NCBI GenBank assembly: GCA_016707175.1
Contig: JADJIB010000001.1
Span: 1 to 64,000, forward strand
Direction: 5' to 3'
Length of the DNA stretch: 64,000 nt
DNA from: Candidatus Phosphoribacter hodrii
Lineage (GTDB): Bacteria > Actinomycetota > Actinomycetes > Actinomycetales > Dermatophilaceae
The notes beneath the pieces were generated by a model, which saw nothing but the letters and a program-made list of their open reading frames with translations, did not search any database and was not told the origin of the DNA. The position numbers and the translations under genes were made by a program. How positions within the stretch are numbered: position 1 is the stretch's first letter; every line of letters begins with the position of its first letter. Shown here piece after piece: positions 46,552-54,363 of the stretch.

Positions 46552-46988
46552 TTCAACTGCGGGACGTGGGCCCGACCCTCCCGGACGAAACCGGCGACGA
46601 GGTCGACGACGGCCTCGGGGTCGAACGGCTTCTGGACACAGGCGTCCAGGCCGCGGGCGAGCATGGCCGCCTTGTCTTCGCAGACCGTGTCGGCCGTGGC
46701 CATGACGACCGGGATACGCGACAGTCGCGGGCAGGAACGGATCTCCGAGAGCGCCCACCACCCGTCCAGCGGAGCCATGTGGGCGTCCAGCAGGATGACG
46801 TCGGGGAGGCGATCTTCGAGCTGGAGCGCGCGCAGCAGGGCGATGGCCGAGGCGCCGTCGCATGCCTCAAGAACCTCGAAGCCATCAAGCTCGAGGTTGA
46901 TTCTGAGCAGCCGTCGGATGGATTCGGTGTCGTCGCAAACGAGCACAACACCATTCCCCCCCCACCCTGCCCCCAGCGTGGGTTCCAC
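46548..46988 (-). CDS. Single-domain response regulator (receiver only)
   Basis: 146 residues. Acidic pair in VVLVCDDTESIRRLLRINLE (about 22-40), phosphorylated Asp in DVILLDAHMAPLDGWWAL (about residue 66), Thr in VVMATADTV and Lys in ACVQKPFDPEAVVDLVAG (about 118). No output domain, so it works like CheY or a phosphorelay shuttle. GTG 46988 is chosen because TAGGCT (46996-47001, minus strand) lies seven bases before it, a leaderless start. Upstream starts would run into the tRNA. No kinase is adjacent. Its stop overlaps the DALR gene. Confidence 0.85.
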   Translation of the reverse strand: MEPTLGAGWGGNGVVLVCDDTESIRRLLRINLELDGFEVLEACDGASAIALLRALQLEDRLPDVILLDAHMAPLDGWWALSEIRSCPRLSRIPVVMATADTVCEDKAAMLARGLDACVQKPFDPEAVVDLVAGFVREGRAHVPQLK

Positions 46989-46993
46989 GTTGG

Positions 46994-47007
46994 TCAGCCT
47001 AGGCTGA
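46994..47007. promoter_or_regulatory. Perfect 14-base palindrome at the receiver-gene promoter
   Basis: TCAGCCTAGGCTGA covers the TAGGCT -10 box of the leaderless receiver gene. It could be an operator that blocks the promoter, or chance symmetry of the box. Confidence 0.4.
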
Positions 47008-47080
47008 TACCCTCCTCCAGGCGTGACAATCGGCATCATCCACTGATGAGCTGTCCACATGATGGACACCGAACGTTCAG

Positions 47081-47152
47081 GCCCCCGTAGCTCAGGGGAT
47101 AGAGCACCGCCCTCCGGAGGCGGGGGCGCAGGTTCGAATCCTGCCGGGGGCA
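47081..47152 (+). tRNA. tRNA-Arg (anticodon CCG)
   Basis: The acceptor stem GCCCCCG at 47081-47087 pairs with CGGGGGC at 47145-47151, with discriminator A at 47152. D arm GCTC...GAGC. Anticodon stem CCGCC/GGCGG with loop CTCCGGA, anticodon CCG reading CGG. T arm has GGTTCGAATCC. The CCA end is not encoded. It stands between the minus-strand receiver gene and the CNNM-type gene. Confidence 0.97.
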
Positions 47153-47233
47153 CGTAGTGAGAACCGGTCGCCGCACGAGAGTGCGGACGGCCGGTTCTCG
47201 CGTTTCCGGGTGTGTGGCGGCTTGGCCGACGGG

Positions 47234-48277
47234 TCAGCGGGTCTCAGCGTCCGAGATGGTGCCGACGAGTTCTTCGACGATGTCCTCGAGGAAGATCACC
47301 CCAATGACCTCACCGGTGGGGTCGACAACCCGGGCCAGGTGGGTGCCGTTGCCGCGCATCGTCGCCAGCACGTCCTCGATCTCCTCCGTGGGGGCGACGG
47401 TGGCCAGACGGCGCAGCCGCTTGCGGGGGACGCGCTCAGTGCGGGCGGCAGCGTCCGCGGCATACAGGATGTCCTTGAGGTGCAGGTATCCCGCGACGTG
47501 ACCCTCCTTGTCGAGAAAGGGATAGCGCGAGAAGCCGGTGCGGGCGACGAGCCGTTCGACGTCCTCCGGGGTGACGCCCTTGGCGACGGTGACCAGCCGA
47601 TCGACGGGGACGGCGACGTCGGCGGCCAGCTTGGCCGAGAACTCCAGCGCCGAGCGCACGAGCCCCTCGCGATGCTCCTCGATCAGCCCCTCGCGCTCGC
47701 TCTCGGCGAGGATGTGGGTGACCTCCTCGACCGTGAACGCCGAGGCGATCTCGTCCTTGGGCTCGATCCGGAAGATCGCCCGCACCAGCCCCTTGGCGAC
47801 CCATTCCATGACGGCGACCACCGGGCGTAGCACGCGCGACACCATGAGGAGCGCCGGCACGAGCACGAGGGCCGCCCGCTCCGGCCCGGCGAGGGCGAGG
47901 TTTTTGGGGATCATCTCGCCGGCAACGACGTGCAGATAGACGACGATCAACAGCGCACCGGCGAAGGACAGACCGTTGGCCCAGGCCTCCCCCAGTGGCA
48001 GAGCCGCGAAGACCGGGTGCAGCACCTCGTGCAGGGCCGCCTCGGCGAGCGCGCCCAGGCCGACCGAGCACACCGTGATCCCGAGTTGGGCGGTGGCGAG
48101 CATCGAACCCATCTGCTCCAGGGCGGCGAGGCAGGTCGCGGCTCGGGCGCTGCCGGCAGCGGCCAACGGCTCCAGCGCCGAGCGTCGAGCCGCCATCGCC
48201 GCGAACTCCGCGCCGACGAAGAACGCATTGGCCAGGAGGAGCCCGAGGGAGATCCAGAGCGCCATCGAGTGACTCAT
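47234..48277 (-). CDS. CNNM/CorC-HlyC family membrane protein (second gene of pair)
   Basis: 347 residues. CNNM transmembrane domain (about 1-190; LLLANAFFVGAEFAAMAARR, GITVCSVGLGALAEAALHE, VVAGEMIPKNLALAGPERA) followed by a CBS pair (about 200-330) with SRYPFLDKEGHVAGYLHLKD and IGVIFLEDIVEELVGTISD. It lacks the C-terminal CorC_HlyC domain, so it is shorter than its partner. Family members handle Mg or other divalent cations at the inner membrane. The ATG overlaps the upstream gene stop by four bases, so both are probably made together and may pair. Confidence 0.9.
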   Translation of the reverse strand: MSHSMALWISLGLLLANAFFVGAEFAAMAARRSALEPLAAAGSARAATCLAALEQMGSMLATAQLGITVCSVGLGALAEAALHEVLHPVFAALPLGEAWANGLSFAGALLIVVYLHVVAGEMIPKNLALAGPERAALVLVPALLMVSRVLRPVVAVMEWVAKGLVRAIFRIEPKDEIASAFTVEEVTHILAESEREGLIEEHREGLVRSALEFSAKLAADVAVPVDRLVTVAKGVTPEDVERLVARTGFSRYPFLDKEGHVAGYLHLKDILYAADAAARTERVPRKRLRRLATVAPTEEIEDVLATMRGNGTHLARVVDPTGEVIGVIFLEDIVEELVGTISDAETR

Positions 48278-49740
48278 CCCGTCACCTCCCCAGGTGGTGA
48301 CGCGGGCTGGCTCGGCTGCAGCGGTCCGCGCGGCGCCCGAGGACTGCCCGGATCTCGCTGGACACCCGGCCCTCGGGAGGCGCCCGGCGCGCCCGCGTCA
48401 CCTTCTCGCCCTGTGGCGTTCGCCGGATCGTCGGTGACTGCCGGCGTCACCGGCACGAGGCGGACCCGAGCCACCCGCCGCCCCTCCATCCGCTGCACCC
48501 GCACCTTCCAGCCGGGCAGCGACACCGTGTCACCACGTTCGGGGACCCGCCCCAACGCGGCCATGAGGAAGCCCCCAAGCGTCGCGTATGCCGCGTGGTC
48601 CGGCACGGGGGCACCGAGCCGGCTGCGCACCTCGTCAGGGCGCCAGGTGCCCGGCACCGACCAGGACCCGTCCTTGGCCCGACGACCGCTGACCCCCGAC
48701 CAGTCGTGCTCGTCGGAGATGTCGCCGACGATCTCCTCGACGACGTCCTCAAGGGTGACGACTCCGGCCGTGCCGCCGTATTCGTCGACGACGACGGCCA
48801 GTTGAAGACCTGATTGGCGGAGTTGGACGAGCAACGCGTCGAGGCGGATGGTCTCGGGAACCGTCACGTGCGCGATCATGAGCGCGGACACCGGGACCAA
48901 CACGCGACGCTCCGGCGGCACGGCGAGGGCCCGCTTGACGTGGACGATGCCATCGACGTCATCCCAGTCGTCCCCGACGACGGGGAACCTCGAATGCCCG
49001 GTCTGGCGGGCCAAGGCCACGACATCGGCGGCGCTGGCGGTGCGATCGATGCTGACGGCCCGCACCCGTGAGGTCATGACATCGGCGGCGGTGCGGTCGC
49101 CGAAATCCAAGGTGCGAGTGACGCGTTCGGCCGTCTCGCGCTCCATCGTCCCGACGAGCGCGGACCGGCGGACCAGGCTGGCCAACTCCTGCGGGGTGCG
49201 AGCGCCGGACAACTCCTCCTGCGGCTCGATGCCCATCCCGCGTAGGAACCCGTTGGCCGAGCCGTTGAGCACCCAGATGAGCGGCTTGGCCAGCATCGAA
49301 AACCACCGGACCGGCGCGGCAACGACCTTGGCCGTCGGCAAGGGCGCCGAGATGCCGAGGAACTGCGGGACCAACTCGCCGAACACCATCGAGAAGAGGG
49401 TCACCAGCACCAGGGCGAGCATCGCGGCGACCGACTCCACGGACCCGGCCGGCAGGACGGCGGCCAGCGGCGCCTCGAGGAGGTGACCGATCGAGGGTTG
49501 GGCGAGGTAACCGACGAGCAGCGTCGTCACGGTGATCCCGACCTGGGCCGCGGACAACTGCGTCGAGAGCCGACGCAGGGAGGCGAGCACTCCTCGGGCG
49601 CGGGTGTCGCCGGCATCGATGGCCTGTTGAACGGTCGGCCGGTCGAGGGCGACCAGGGCAAACTCGGTCGCGACGAAGATCGCGGTCCCCACGGTGAGGA
49701 TCACCGCGAGGAGCACCAACAGCCATTCGCCCATAGTCAC
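48274..49740 (-). CDS. CNNM/CBS/CorC_HlyC domain membrane protein (first gene of pair)
   Basis: 488 residues. CNNM domain (about 1-200) beginning MTMGEWLLVLLAVILTVGTA with FVATEFALVALDRPTVQQAI, CBS pair (205-330) with HSRFPVVGDDWDDVDGIVHV and VVVDEYGGTAGVVTLEDVVE, CorC_HlyC domain (about 345-430), and a Pro/Gly-rich C-terminal tail. Putative divalent cation transporter or its regulator. ATG 49740 faces the divergent acyl-CoA dehydrogenase gene. Confidence 0.92.
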   Translation of the reverse strand: MTMGEWLLVLLAVILTVGTAIFVATEFALVALDRPTVQQAIDAGDTRARGVLASLRRLSTQLSAAQVGITVTTLLVGYLAQPSIGHLLEAPLAAVLPAGSVESVAAMLALVLVTLFSMVFGELVPQFLGISAPLPTAKVVAAPVRWFSMLAKPLIWVLNGSANGFLRGMGIEPQEELSGARTPQELASLVRRSALVGTMERETAERVTRTLDFGDRTAADVMTSRVRAVSIDRTASAADVVALARQTGHSRFPVVGDDWDDVDGIVHVKRALAVPPERRVLVPVSALMIAHVTVPETIRLDALLVQLRQSGLQLAVVVDEYGGTAGVVTLEDVVEEIVGDISDEHDWSGVSGRRAKDGSWSVPGTWRPDEVRSRLGAPVPDHAAYATLGGFLMAALGRVPERGDTVSLPGWKVRVQRMEGRRVARVRLVPVTPAVTDDPANATGREGDAGAPGASRGPGVQRDPGSPRAPRGPLQPSQPASPPGEVTG

Positions 49741-49816
49741 TCCACTGTAATGAACCGCGAGCCCTACGGCGGCGGGCGCTCAGGGGAGCGGAAGGAAGCG
49801 CGCATCGACGCGGGGT

Positions 49817-49822
49817 TAAGGT
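49817..49822 (+). promoter_or_regulatory. -10 box of a leaderless promoter (acyl-CoA dehydrogenase)
   Basis: TAAGGT is followed by six bases and GTG 49829. It lies in the 88-base gap between divergent genes. No -35 box is evident. Confidence 0.45.
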
Positions 49823-49828
49823 CGGCCT

Positions 49829-51091
49829 GTGGACTTCACCCCGTCACCGAGGTCTGCCGACCTCACCGCCCGCGTGCGGGACTTCATCGACAGCCGGATC
49901 GACCCCGTCGAGGCCACGATCCTCGCCGACGTCCAGGCCCGCCGTGATCGAGGCGAGAACCCGTGGACCGTTCACCCCCTCATCCCCGAGTTGCAGGCCC
50001 TCGCCCGCACCCAGGGGCTGTGGAACCTCTTCCTCCCAGCCGGCCACGAGGGTCCGTATGCCGCGCGGTTCGGGACCGATGGCGGCGTGGGGTTGTCCAA
50101 CGTCGACTACGCCCCCATCGCTGAGCAGACCGGGCGCAGTTCCTTGGCCCCTTTGGTCTTCAACTGCAACGCCCCGGACACCGGCAACATGGAGGTCCTG
50201 CTGAAGTACGGCTCGCAGGAGCAGAAGGACACCTGGTTGGAGCCACTGCTGGACGGGAGGATCCGCAGCGCGTTCCTCATGACCGAGCCGGACGTCGCGT
50301 CGTCGGACGCGACGACGATGGCCGCCACCGCTCGGATCGAGGGGGACGAGGTCGTCCTCGACGGGCGCAAGTGGTGGTCGACCGGCGTGGGGCACCCCGA
50401 TTGCGCAGTCGGCATTTTCATGGGCGTCACCGATCCGCAGGCCCCCAAGCACGCTCGACACTCGATGGTCCTCGTCCCGCTCGACGCCCCAGGCGTGCGG
50501 ATCGAGCGCGTGATGCCGGCCCTGGGGCAATGGGACGAACCCCTCGGCCACGGTGAGGTCTCGCTCACCGACGTCCGACTGCCCGCCTCGGCGATCATCG
50601 GCGGCCCCGGTCGGGCCTTCGTCATCGCCCAGGGCCGGCTCGGTCCCGGCCGGGTGCACCACTGCATGCGGCTCATCGGCCTGGCCGAGCGCTCCCTCGA
50701 ATCGGCCTGCGAACGAGCATCCAGCCGCGTGGCCTTCGGCAAGCCGTTGGCCAACCTCGGCGGCAACCGCGAGCGCCTGGCGGAAGCGCGCATCGCCATC
50801 AACCAGGCCCGACTGCACGTCCTGCACTGCGCCTGGAAGCTCGACGCCTTCGGGGTCGAGGGCGCCGCGTCCGAGGTGAGCGAGATCAAGGCCGCCGTCC
50901 CCCGGATGGCATGCCAGGTCATCGATCTGGCCATCCAGTTGCACGGCGGCGCCGGCGTCAGCGCCGACACCCCGCTGGCGGCGGCATACGCGACGGCTCG
51001 GGCGCTGCGCCTCGCGGACGGGCCGGACGAGGTCCACCTCGGGGTCGTCGCCCGCCACCTGTTGCGGCCCTACCAGTCGGACCAGCGGTGA
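49829..51091 (+). CDS. Acyl-CoA dehydrogenase, ACAD10/11 (LvaC-like) type
   Basis: 420 residues, FAD enzyme of the acyl-CoA dehydrogenase fold. FLMTEPDVASSDATTMAATA (FAD-binding strand, about 152-171), RKWWSTGVGHPDCAVGIFMG, GRVHHCMRLIGLAERSLESA and a C-terminal QLHGGAGVSADTPLA. The region that usually holds the catalytic Glu has DGPDEVH (about residue 403), so an acidic base is present. The gene overlaps an APH-type kinase by four bases. Together they correspond to the two halves of human ACAD10/ACAD11 and to LvaC/LvaA of the Pseudomonas levulinate/4-hydroxyvalerate route, in which a 4-hydroxyacyl-CoA is phosphorylated and then converted. That substrate is inferred. Confidence 0.9.
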   Translation: MDFTPSPRSADLTARVRDFIDSRIDPVEATILADVQARRDRGENPWTVHPLIPELQALARTQGLWNLFLPAGHEGPYAARFGTDGGVGLSNVDYAPIAEQTGRSSLAPLVFNCNAPDTGNMEVLLKYGSQEQKDTWLEPLLDGRIRSAFLMTEPDVASSDATTMAATARIEGDEVVLDGRKWWSTGVGHPDCAVGIFMGVTDPQAPKHARHSMVLVPLDAPGVRIERVMPALGQWDEPLGHGEVSLTDVRLPASAIIGGPGRAFVIAQGRLGPGRVHHCMRLIGLAERSLESACERASSRVAFGKPLANLGGNRERLAEARIAINQARLHVLHCAWKLDAFGVEGAASEVSEIKAAVPRMACQVIDLAIQLHGGAGVSADTPLAAAYATARALRLADGPDEVHLGVVARHLLRPYQSDQR

Positions 51092-52200
51092 CGGCCGCGT
51101 CGGGCGCGGGGCCGTCGGGCGCGGGGCCGGTCCGCGACGAGGACGCCTTCGACGTGCCGCGCGTCGCTAGCTGGCTGCGCGAGAACGCCACGGACGCAAG
51201 GGGGTTGGACGGCATACCGGAAGTCGGGCAGTTCGGCGGCGGGGCGTCTAACCTCACCTACCTCCTTCGGTATGCCGCCTCCCCCACCGCCCCGGCAGGC
51301 CGCGATCTCGTCCTGCGCCGACCGCCGGCGGGCACCAAGGCCAAGGGTGCGCACGACATGCGCCGTGAGCACGACCTGCAAGCTGCGCTGGCCCCCGTCT
51401 TCCCGCTCGTCCCGCGCATGGTCGCCTGCTGTCAGGACCACGAGGTGCTCGGCAGCGACTTCTACGTCATGGAGCGGGTGGCGGGAATCATCTTGCGGCG
51501 CAACCTGCCTGCGGAGTTGGGGCTCGACGCCGACACCACCCGGCGGTTGTGCGTCGCCGCGGTCGACACCCTGGCCGACCTGCATGCCGTCGATGTCGAA
51601 GCCGCCGGGCTGGCGGGACTCGGCCGCGGCCCTGGCTATGTCGGGCGCCAGGTCGCCGGCTGGTCCGAGCGCTACCGGAAGGCGCGCACGCCCGACGTCC
51701 CGGATGCCGAAGCGGTCATGGCGTGGTTGGCTGCCGAGCAACCCCCCGACGTGGCAACGGTGTTGATCCACAACGATTTCCGCTTCGACAACCTCGTCCT
51801 CGACCCGACTGATCCGACCCGGATCGTCGGCGTCCTGGACTGGGAGTTGGCCACCGTCGGCGACCCGCTGATGGACCTGGGGTCGGCGCTGGCCTACTGG
51901 GTGCAGGCCGACGACGACCTCGTGATGCAGCGGATGCGGCGGCAGCCCACGCACGCCCCGGGAATGCTCACCCGGGCCGAGGTCGTCGAGCGCTACACCG
52001 AGCGCGCCGGGCTCGTCGTGTCGCCCGAGCAGTGGCGTTTCTACGAAGTCTTCGGCCTGTTCCGGCTGGCTGTCATCGCCCAACAGATCTACTACCGATT
52101 CGTCCACGGGCAGACGAGCAACCCAGCCTTCGCCGAGTTCGGGGCGGCCGTCGCCTACCTCGACTACCGCTCCCGGTCGATCCTCGAGACCCGGGGTTGA
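51088..52200 (+). CDS. APH-family phosphotransferase (LvaA/ACAD10-like)
   Basis: 370 residues, kinase of the aminoglycoside/choline-kinase fold. Gly-rich loop GQFGGGASNLTYLLRY (about 48-63), RREHDLQAALAPVFPLVPRM, catalytic loop VLIHNDFRFDNLVLDP (H-N-D and Asn, about 228-243) and Mg-binding VLDWELATVGDPLMDLGSAL (about 250). GTG 51088 overlaps the dehydrogenase stop (GTGA), so translation is coupled. The expected role is to phosphorylate the hydroxyl of 4-hydroxyacyl-CoA for the upstream dehydrogenase. Not a drug-resistance gene on this evidence. Words at 51211 and 51270 give Gly-Ile(ATA)-Pro and Tyr(TAT)-Ala. Confidence 0.9.
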   Translation: MTAASGAGPSGAGPVRDEDAFDVPRVASWLRENATDARGLDGIPEVGQFGGGASNLTYLLRYAASPTAPAGRDLVLRRPPAGTKAKGAHDMRREHDLQAALAPVFPLVPRMVACCQDHEVLGSDFYVMERVAGIILRRNLPAELGLDADTTRRLCVAAVDTLADLHAVDVEAAGLAGLGRGPGYVGRQVAGWSERYRKARTPDVPDAEAVMAWLAAEQPPDVATVLIHNDFRFDNLVLDPTDPTRIVGVLDWELATVGDPLMDLGSALAYWVQADDDLVMQRMRRQPTHAPGMLTRAEVVERYTERAGLVVSPEQWRFYEVFGLFRLAVIAQQIYYRFVHGQTSNPAFAEFGAAVAYLDYRSRSILETRG

Positions 52201-52281
52201 CCCTGGCCCGACCCTGATCGGCGGCTGAAAACTGCGTGTTCGACTGGCACCGAGGTCGCCGGGCAGGTTTGGATGGAGGGT

Positions 52282-52317
52282 ATGACTACTACTCAGGGGA
52301 CGATCGAACGACGATGA
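52282..52317 (+). CDS. Possible 11-residue leader ORF before the ABC transporter
   Basis: ATG 52282 opens MTTTQGTIERR and stops with TGA overlapping ATG 52314 of the transporter gene (ATGA). GGAGGG precedes it by one base. Its N-terminus resembles that of the transporter (MTTTTLS), so a one-base indel or a local duplication is another explanation. It would encode nothing recognisable. Confidence 0.3.
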   Translation: MTTTQGTIERR

Positions 52318-53342
52318 CGACCACGACCCTCTCTCCCCCCAGCGGACAACCATCCAGCCCCGGCCTTCCTCTGGAAGTGCGCGGACTCACCAAGAACTTC
52401 GGCAGCCTGGTGGCCGTCGACCACCTCGACTTCAGCGTCGAGCCCGGGCGCGTCACCGGCTTCCTCGGGCCCAACGGAGCCGGCAAGACGACCACTCTGC
52501 GGATGCTGCTCGGGCTCGTGCGGCCCACCTCTGGCACCGCCACCATCGGCGGGTCGACCTACCACGACCTCGCCCGCCCGCTGCGGACCGTCGGGGCAGC
52601 GCTCGAATCGAGCAGCTTCCACCCTGGTCGGAGCGGCCGCGACCACCTGCGGGTGCTCGCCGCGGCCGGCGGCATCCCGACCCAGCGGGTCGACGAGTTG
52701 CTCGAACTCGTCGGCATCCCGGCCGCCGCTCGGCAGCGCGCCGGTGGCTACTCGATGGGCATGCGCCAGCGCCTCGCCCTCGCCGCGGCCCTGTTGGGTG
52801 ACCCGCAGGTCCTGCTGCTCGACGAGCCCGCCAACGGCCTGGACCCCGAAGGGATCCGTTGGCTGCGCCAGTTCCTGCGCCACCTTGCGGCGCAGGGCAA
52901 GACGATCCTCGTCTCGAGCCACATGCTCTCCGAGGTCGAGCAGACCGTCGATGACGTCGTCATCATCGCCAACGGACGCAGCGTCGCCCAAGGGCCGATG
53001 GACAGCCTGCGCGGCGAGCCGACCGTCTTCGTGCGCGCCGCCGACGACGCGGCCCTGCGCAGCGTTCTGCTCAGCGGCGGAATGCTCGCCGAGCCGTCCC
53101 CGGAGGGCGGCCTGACCGTGAAGACCCACGACCTCGCCCGCGTCGGGGAGCTCGCGTTCGCGGGCGGCATACCCCTGCACGAGCTGCGCGCCCTCGCCAG
53201 TGACCTGGAGGATCTGTTCTTCCGGCTCACCTCGGCGCCCGAACACCGCAACCGCAACCTCGGGGCAGCACCGACCGGCGCGCCCCCCACCGGTGCCACC
53301 CCTGCTGGGGCATCCCTGACTCAGGACGGAGGGTCGATCTGA
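52314..53342 (+). CDS. ABC transporter ATP-binding protein
   Basis: 342 residues. Walker A GFLGPNGAGKTTTLRML (about 47-63), Q-loop region at GAALESSSFHP, signature GGYSMGMRQRLALAAALLGD (about 144-163) and Walker B QVLLLDEPANGLDPEG (about 165-180). H-loop in ILVSSHMLSEVEQ. C-terminal 50 residues are Ala/Pro/Thr-rich. It overlaps the permease by one base (TGATG), so the two form an ABC-2 type exporter whose substrate is unknown. Start chosen at ATG 52314. The word at 53166 uses the rare Ile codon ATA. Confidence 0.93.
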   Translation: MTTTTLSPPSGQPSSPGLPLEVRGLTKNFGSLVAVDHLDFSVEPGRVTGFLGPNGAGKTTTLRMLLGLVRPTSGTATIGGSTYHDLARPLRTVGAALESSSFHPGRSGRDHLRVLAAAGGIPTQRVDELLELVGIPAAARQRAGGYSMGMRQRLALAAALLGDPQVLLLDEPANGLDPEGIRWLRQFLRHLAAQGKTILVSSHMLSEVEQTVDDVVIIANGRSVAQGPMDSLRGEPTVFVRAADDAALRSVLLSGGMLAEPSPEGGLTVKTHDLARVGELAFAGGIPLHELRALASDLEDLFFRLTSAPEHRNRNLGAAPTGAPPTGATPAGASLTQDGGSI

Positions 53343-54139
53343 TGGTCCTCGCCATCCGTTCCGAGTTCCGTAAGTTCTTCACCACCCGGATGTGGTGGGG
53401 CATGGGCCTGGCCGTCATCGTCGCCAGCCTGGCCTTCCCTGCTCTCTACGCCTTCATCTTCACCAGCGACGGCATGGCCGAGATCGGCGCGTCGGCCATC
53501 CCGGACGCCGAGTTGGCCAGCAGTGTCTACACCGGCGGTATCCAGGTCGCCTATCTGCTGACCCTGGCGATCGGCGTGCTCACCATCGGCTCCGAATACC
53601 GGCACAAGACGATCACCGGCACGTTCCTGGCCACCCCCAAACGCGCCAAGGTCATGCTCGCCAAGGTCATCTCGCTGTTGGGGATCGGCGCTCTCTACGG
53701 GCTTGCCTCGGTGATAGCGGCGTTCACGATGGGTGCCATCATCCTCAACGCCAAGGGACACAAAGTGTGGCCCGATGCGTCCGTCGGCCGCAGCCTGGCG
53801 CTCTCCTTGCTTGTGCTGGGCCTGTGGGCTCTGATCGGCCTGGGCATCGGCATCCTCATCCCCAACCAGATCGCCGCCCTCTTCATCGCGATCGGCGTCG
53901 CCTGGATCGTCGAGCCGCTGCTGAGCGTGCTGCTCGCCACGCAGGAGTGGGGAAAGGGCATCGTCCGGTTCTTCCCGTCCAGCGCGACCAACGCCGTGCT
54001 CGGCTCCGCCGCGCAGTCCGGGGGGGGAGAGGCGATACCCGCGTTCCCCTGGTGGGGTGCCGCGCTGGTCCTCGTCGCCTATGCCGCCATCATGGCGGCC
54101 GTTGGGACATTCCTCACGCTTCGGCGCGACGTCACCTGA
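53342..54139 (+). CDS. ABC-2 type transporter permease
   Basis: 265 residues with six hydrophobic segments (LAVIVASLAFPALYAFIF; YLLTLAIGVLTIGSEYRHKT; GIGALYGLASVIAAFTMGAI; LALSLLVLGLWALIGLGIG; IAALFIAIGVAWIVEPLLS; WGAALVLVAYAAIMAAVGTF). EYRHKTITGTFLATPKRAKV is the typical cytoplasmic coupling region. Paired with the preceding ATPase. A terminator hairpin follows at 54174. Confidence 0.9.
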   Translation: MVLAIRSEFRKFFTTRMWWGMGLAVIVASLAFPALYAFIFTSDGMAEIGASAIPDAELASSVYTGGIQVAYLLTLAIGVLTIGSEYRHKTITGTFLATPKRAKVMLAKVISLLGIGALYGLASVIAAFTMGAIILNAKGHKVWPDASVGRSLALSLLVLGLWALIGLGIGILIPNQIAALFIAIGVAWIVEPLLSVLLATQEWGKGIVRFFPSSATNAVLGSAAQSGGGEAIPAFPWWGAALVLVAYAAIMAAVGTFLTLRRDVT

Positions 54140-54173
54140 GCGGTGCCGGACCCCGTCCGGTATGCCGTTCTTG

Positions 54174-54215
54174 CGCCCCCGGTCGACCGCGTCAGCACGC
54201 GGCCGACCGGGGGCG
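54174..54215. terminator. Terminator hairpin after the ABC transporter operon
   Basis: Arms 54174-54192 (CGCCCCCGGTCGACCGCGT) and 54197-54215 pair at 18 of 19 positions with a four-base loop. It begins 35 bases after the permease stop and 149 bases before kgd. A single dispersed word at 54160 lies just before it but is not part of the stem. Confidence 0.7.
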
Positions 54216-54363
54216 TATCGCATGGCGAGGCGGGTAGGTGCGCCGAAGCGGCCCAAGGTAGCCTGGACCCCGGCCGGACCGGGCGTGGGTCCGCCTGGCC
54301 TCACACCCCCTGCACTGCCGTCCCCGACGTCAACGTCGACGCACCGAAAGAGGCGAGGCACCC

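Noticed and set aside
51088..52200. Aminoglycoside resistance gene
   Set aside because: The fold is shared, but overlap with an acyl-CoA dehydrogenase and ACAD10/LvaA-like motifs indicate a metabolic kinase.
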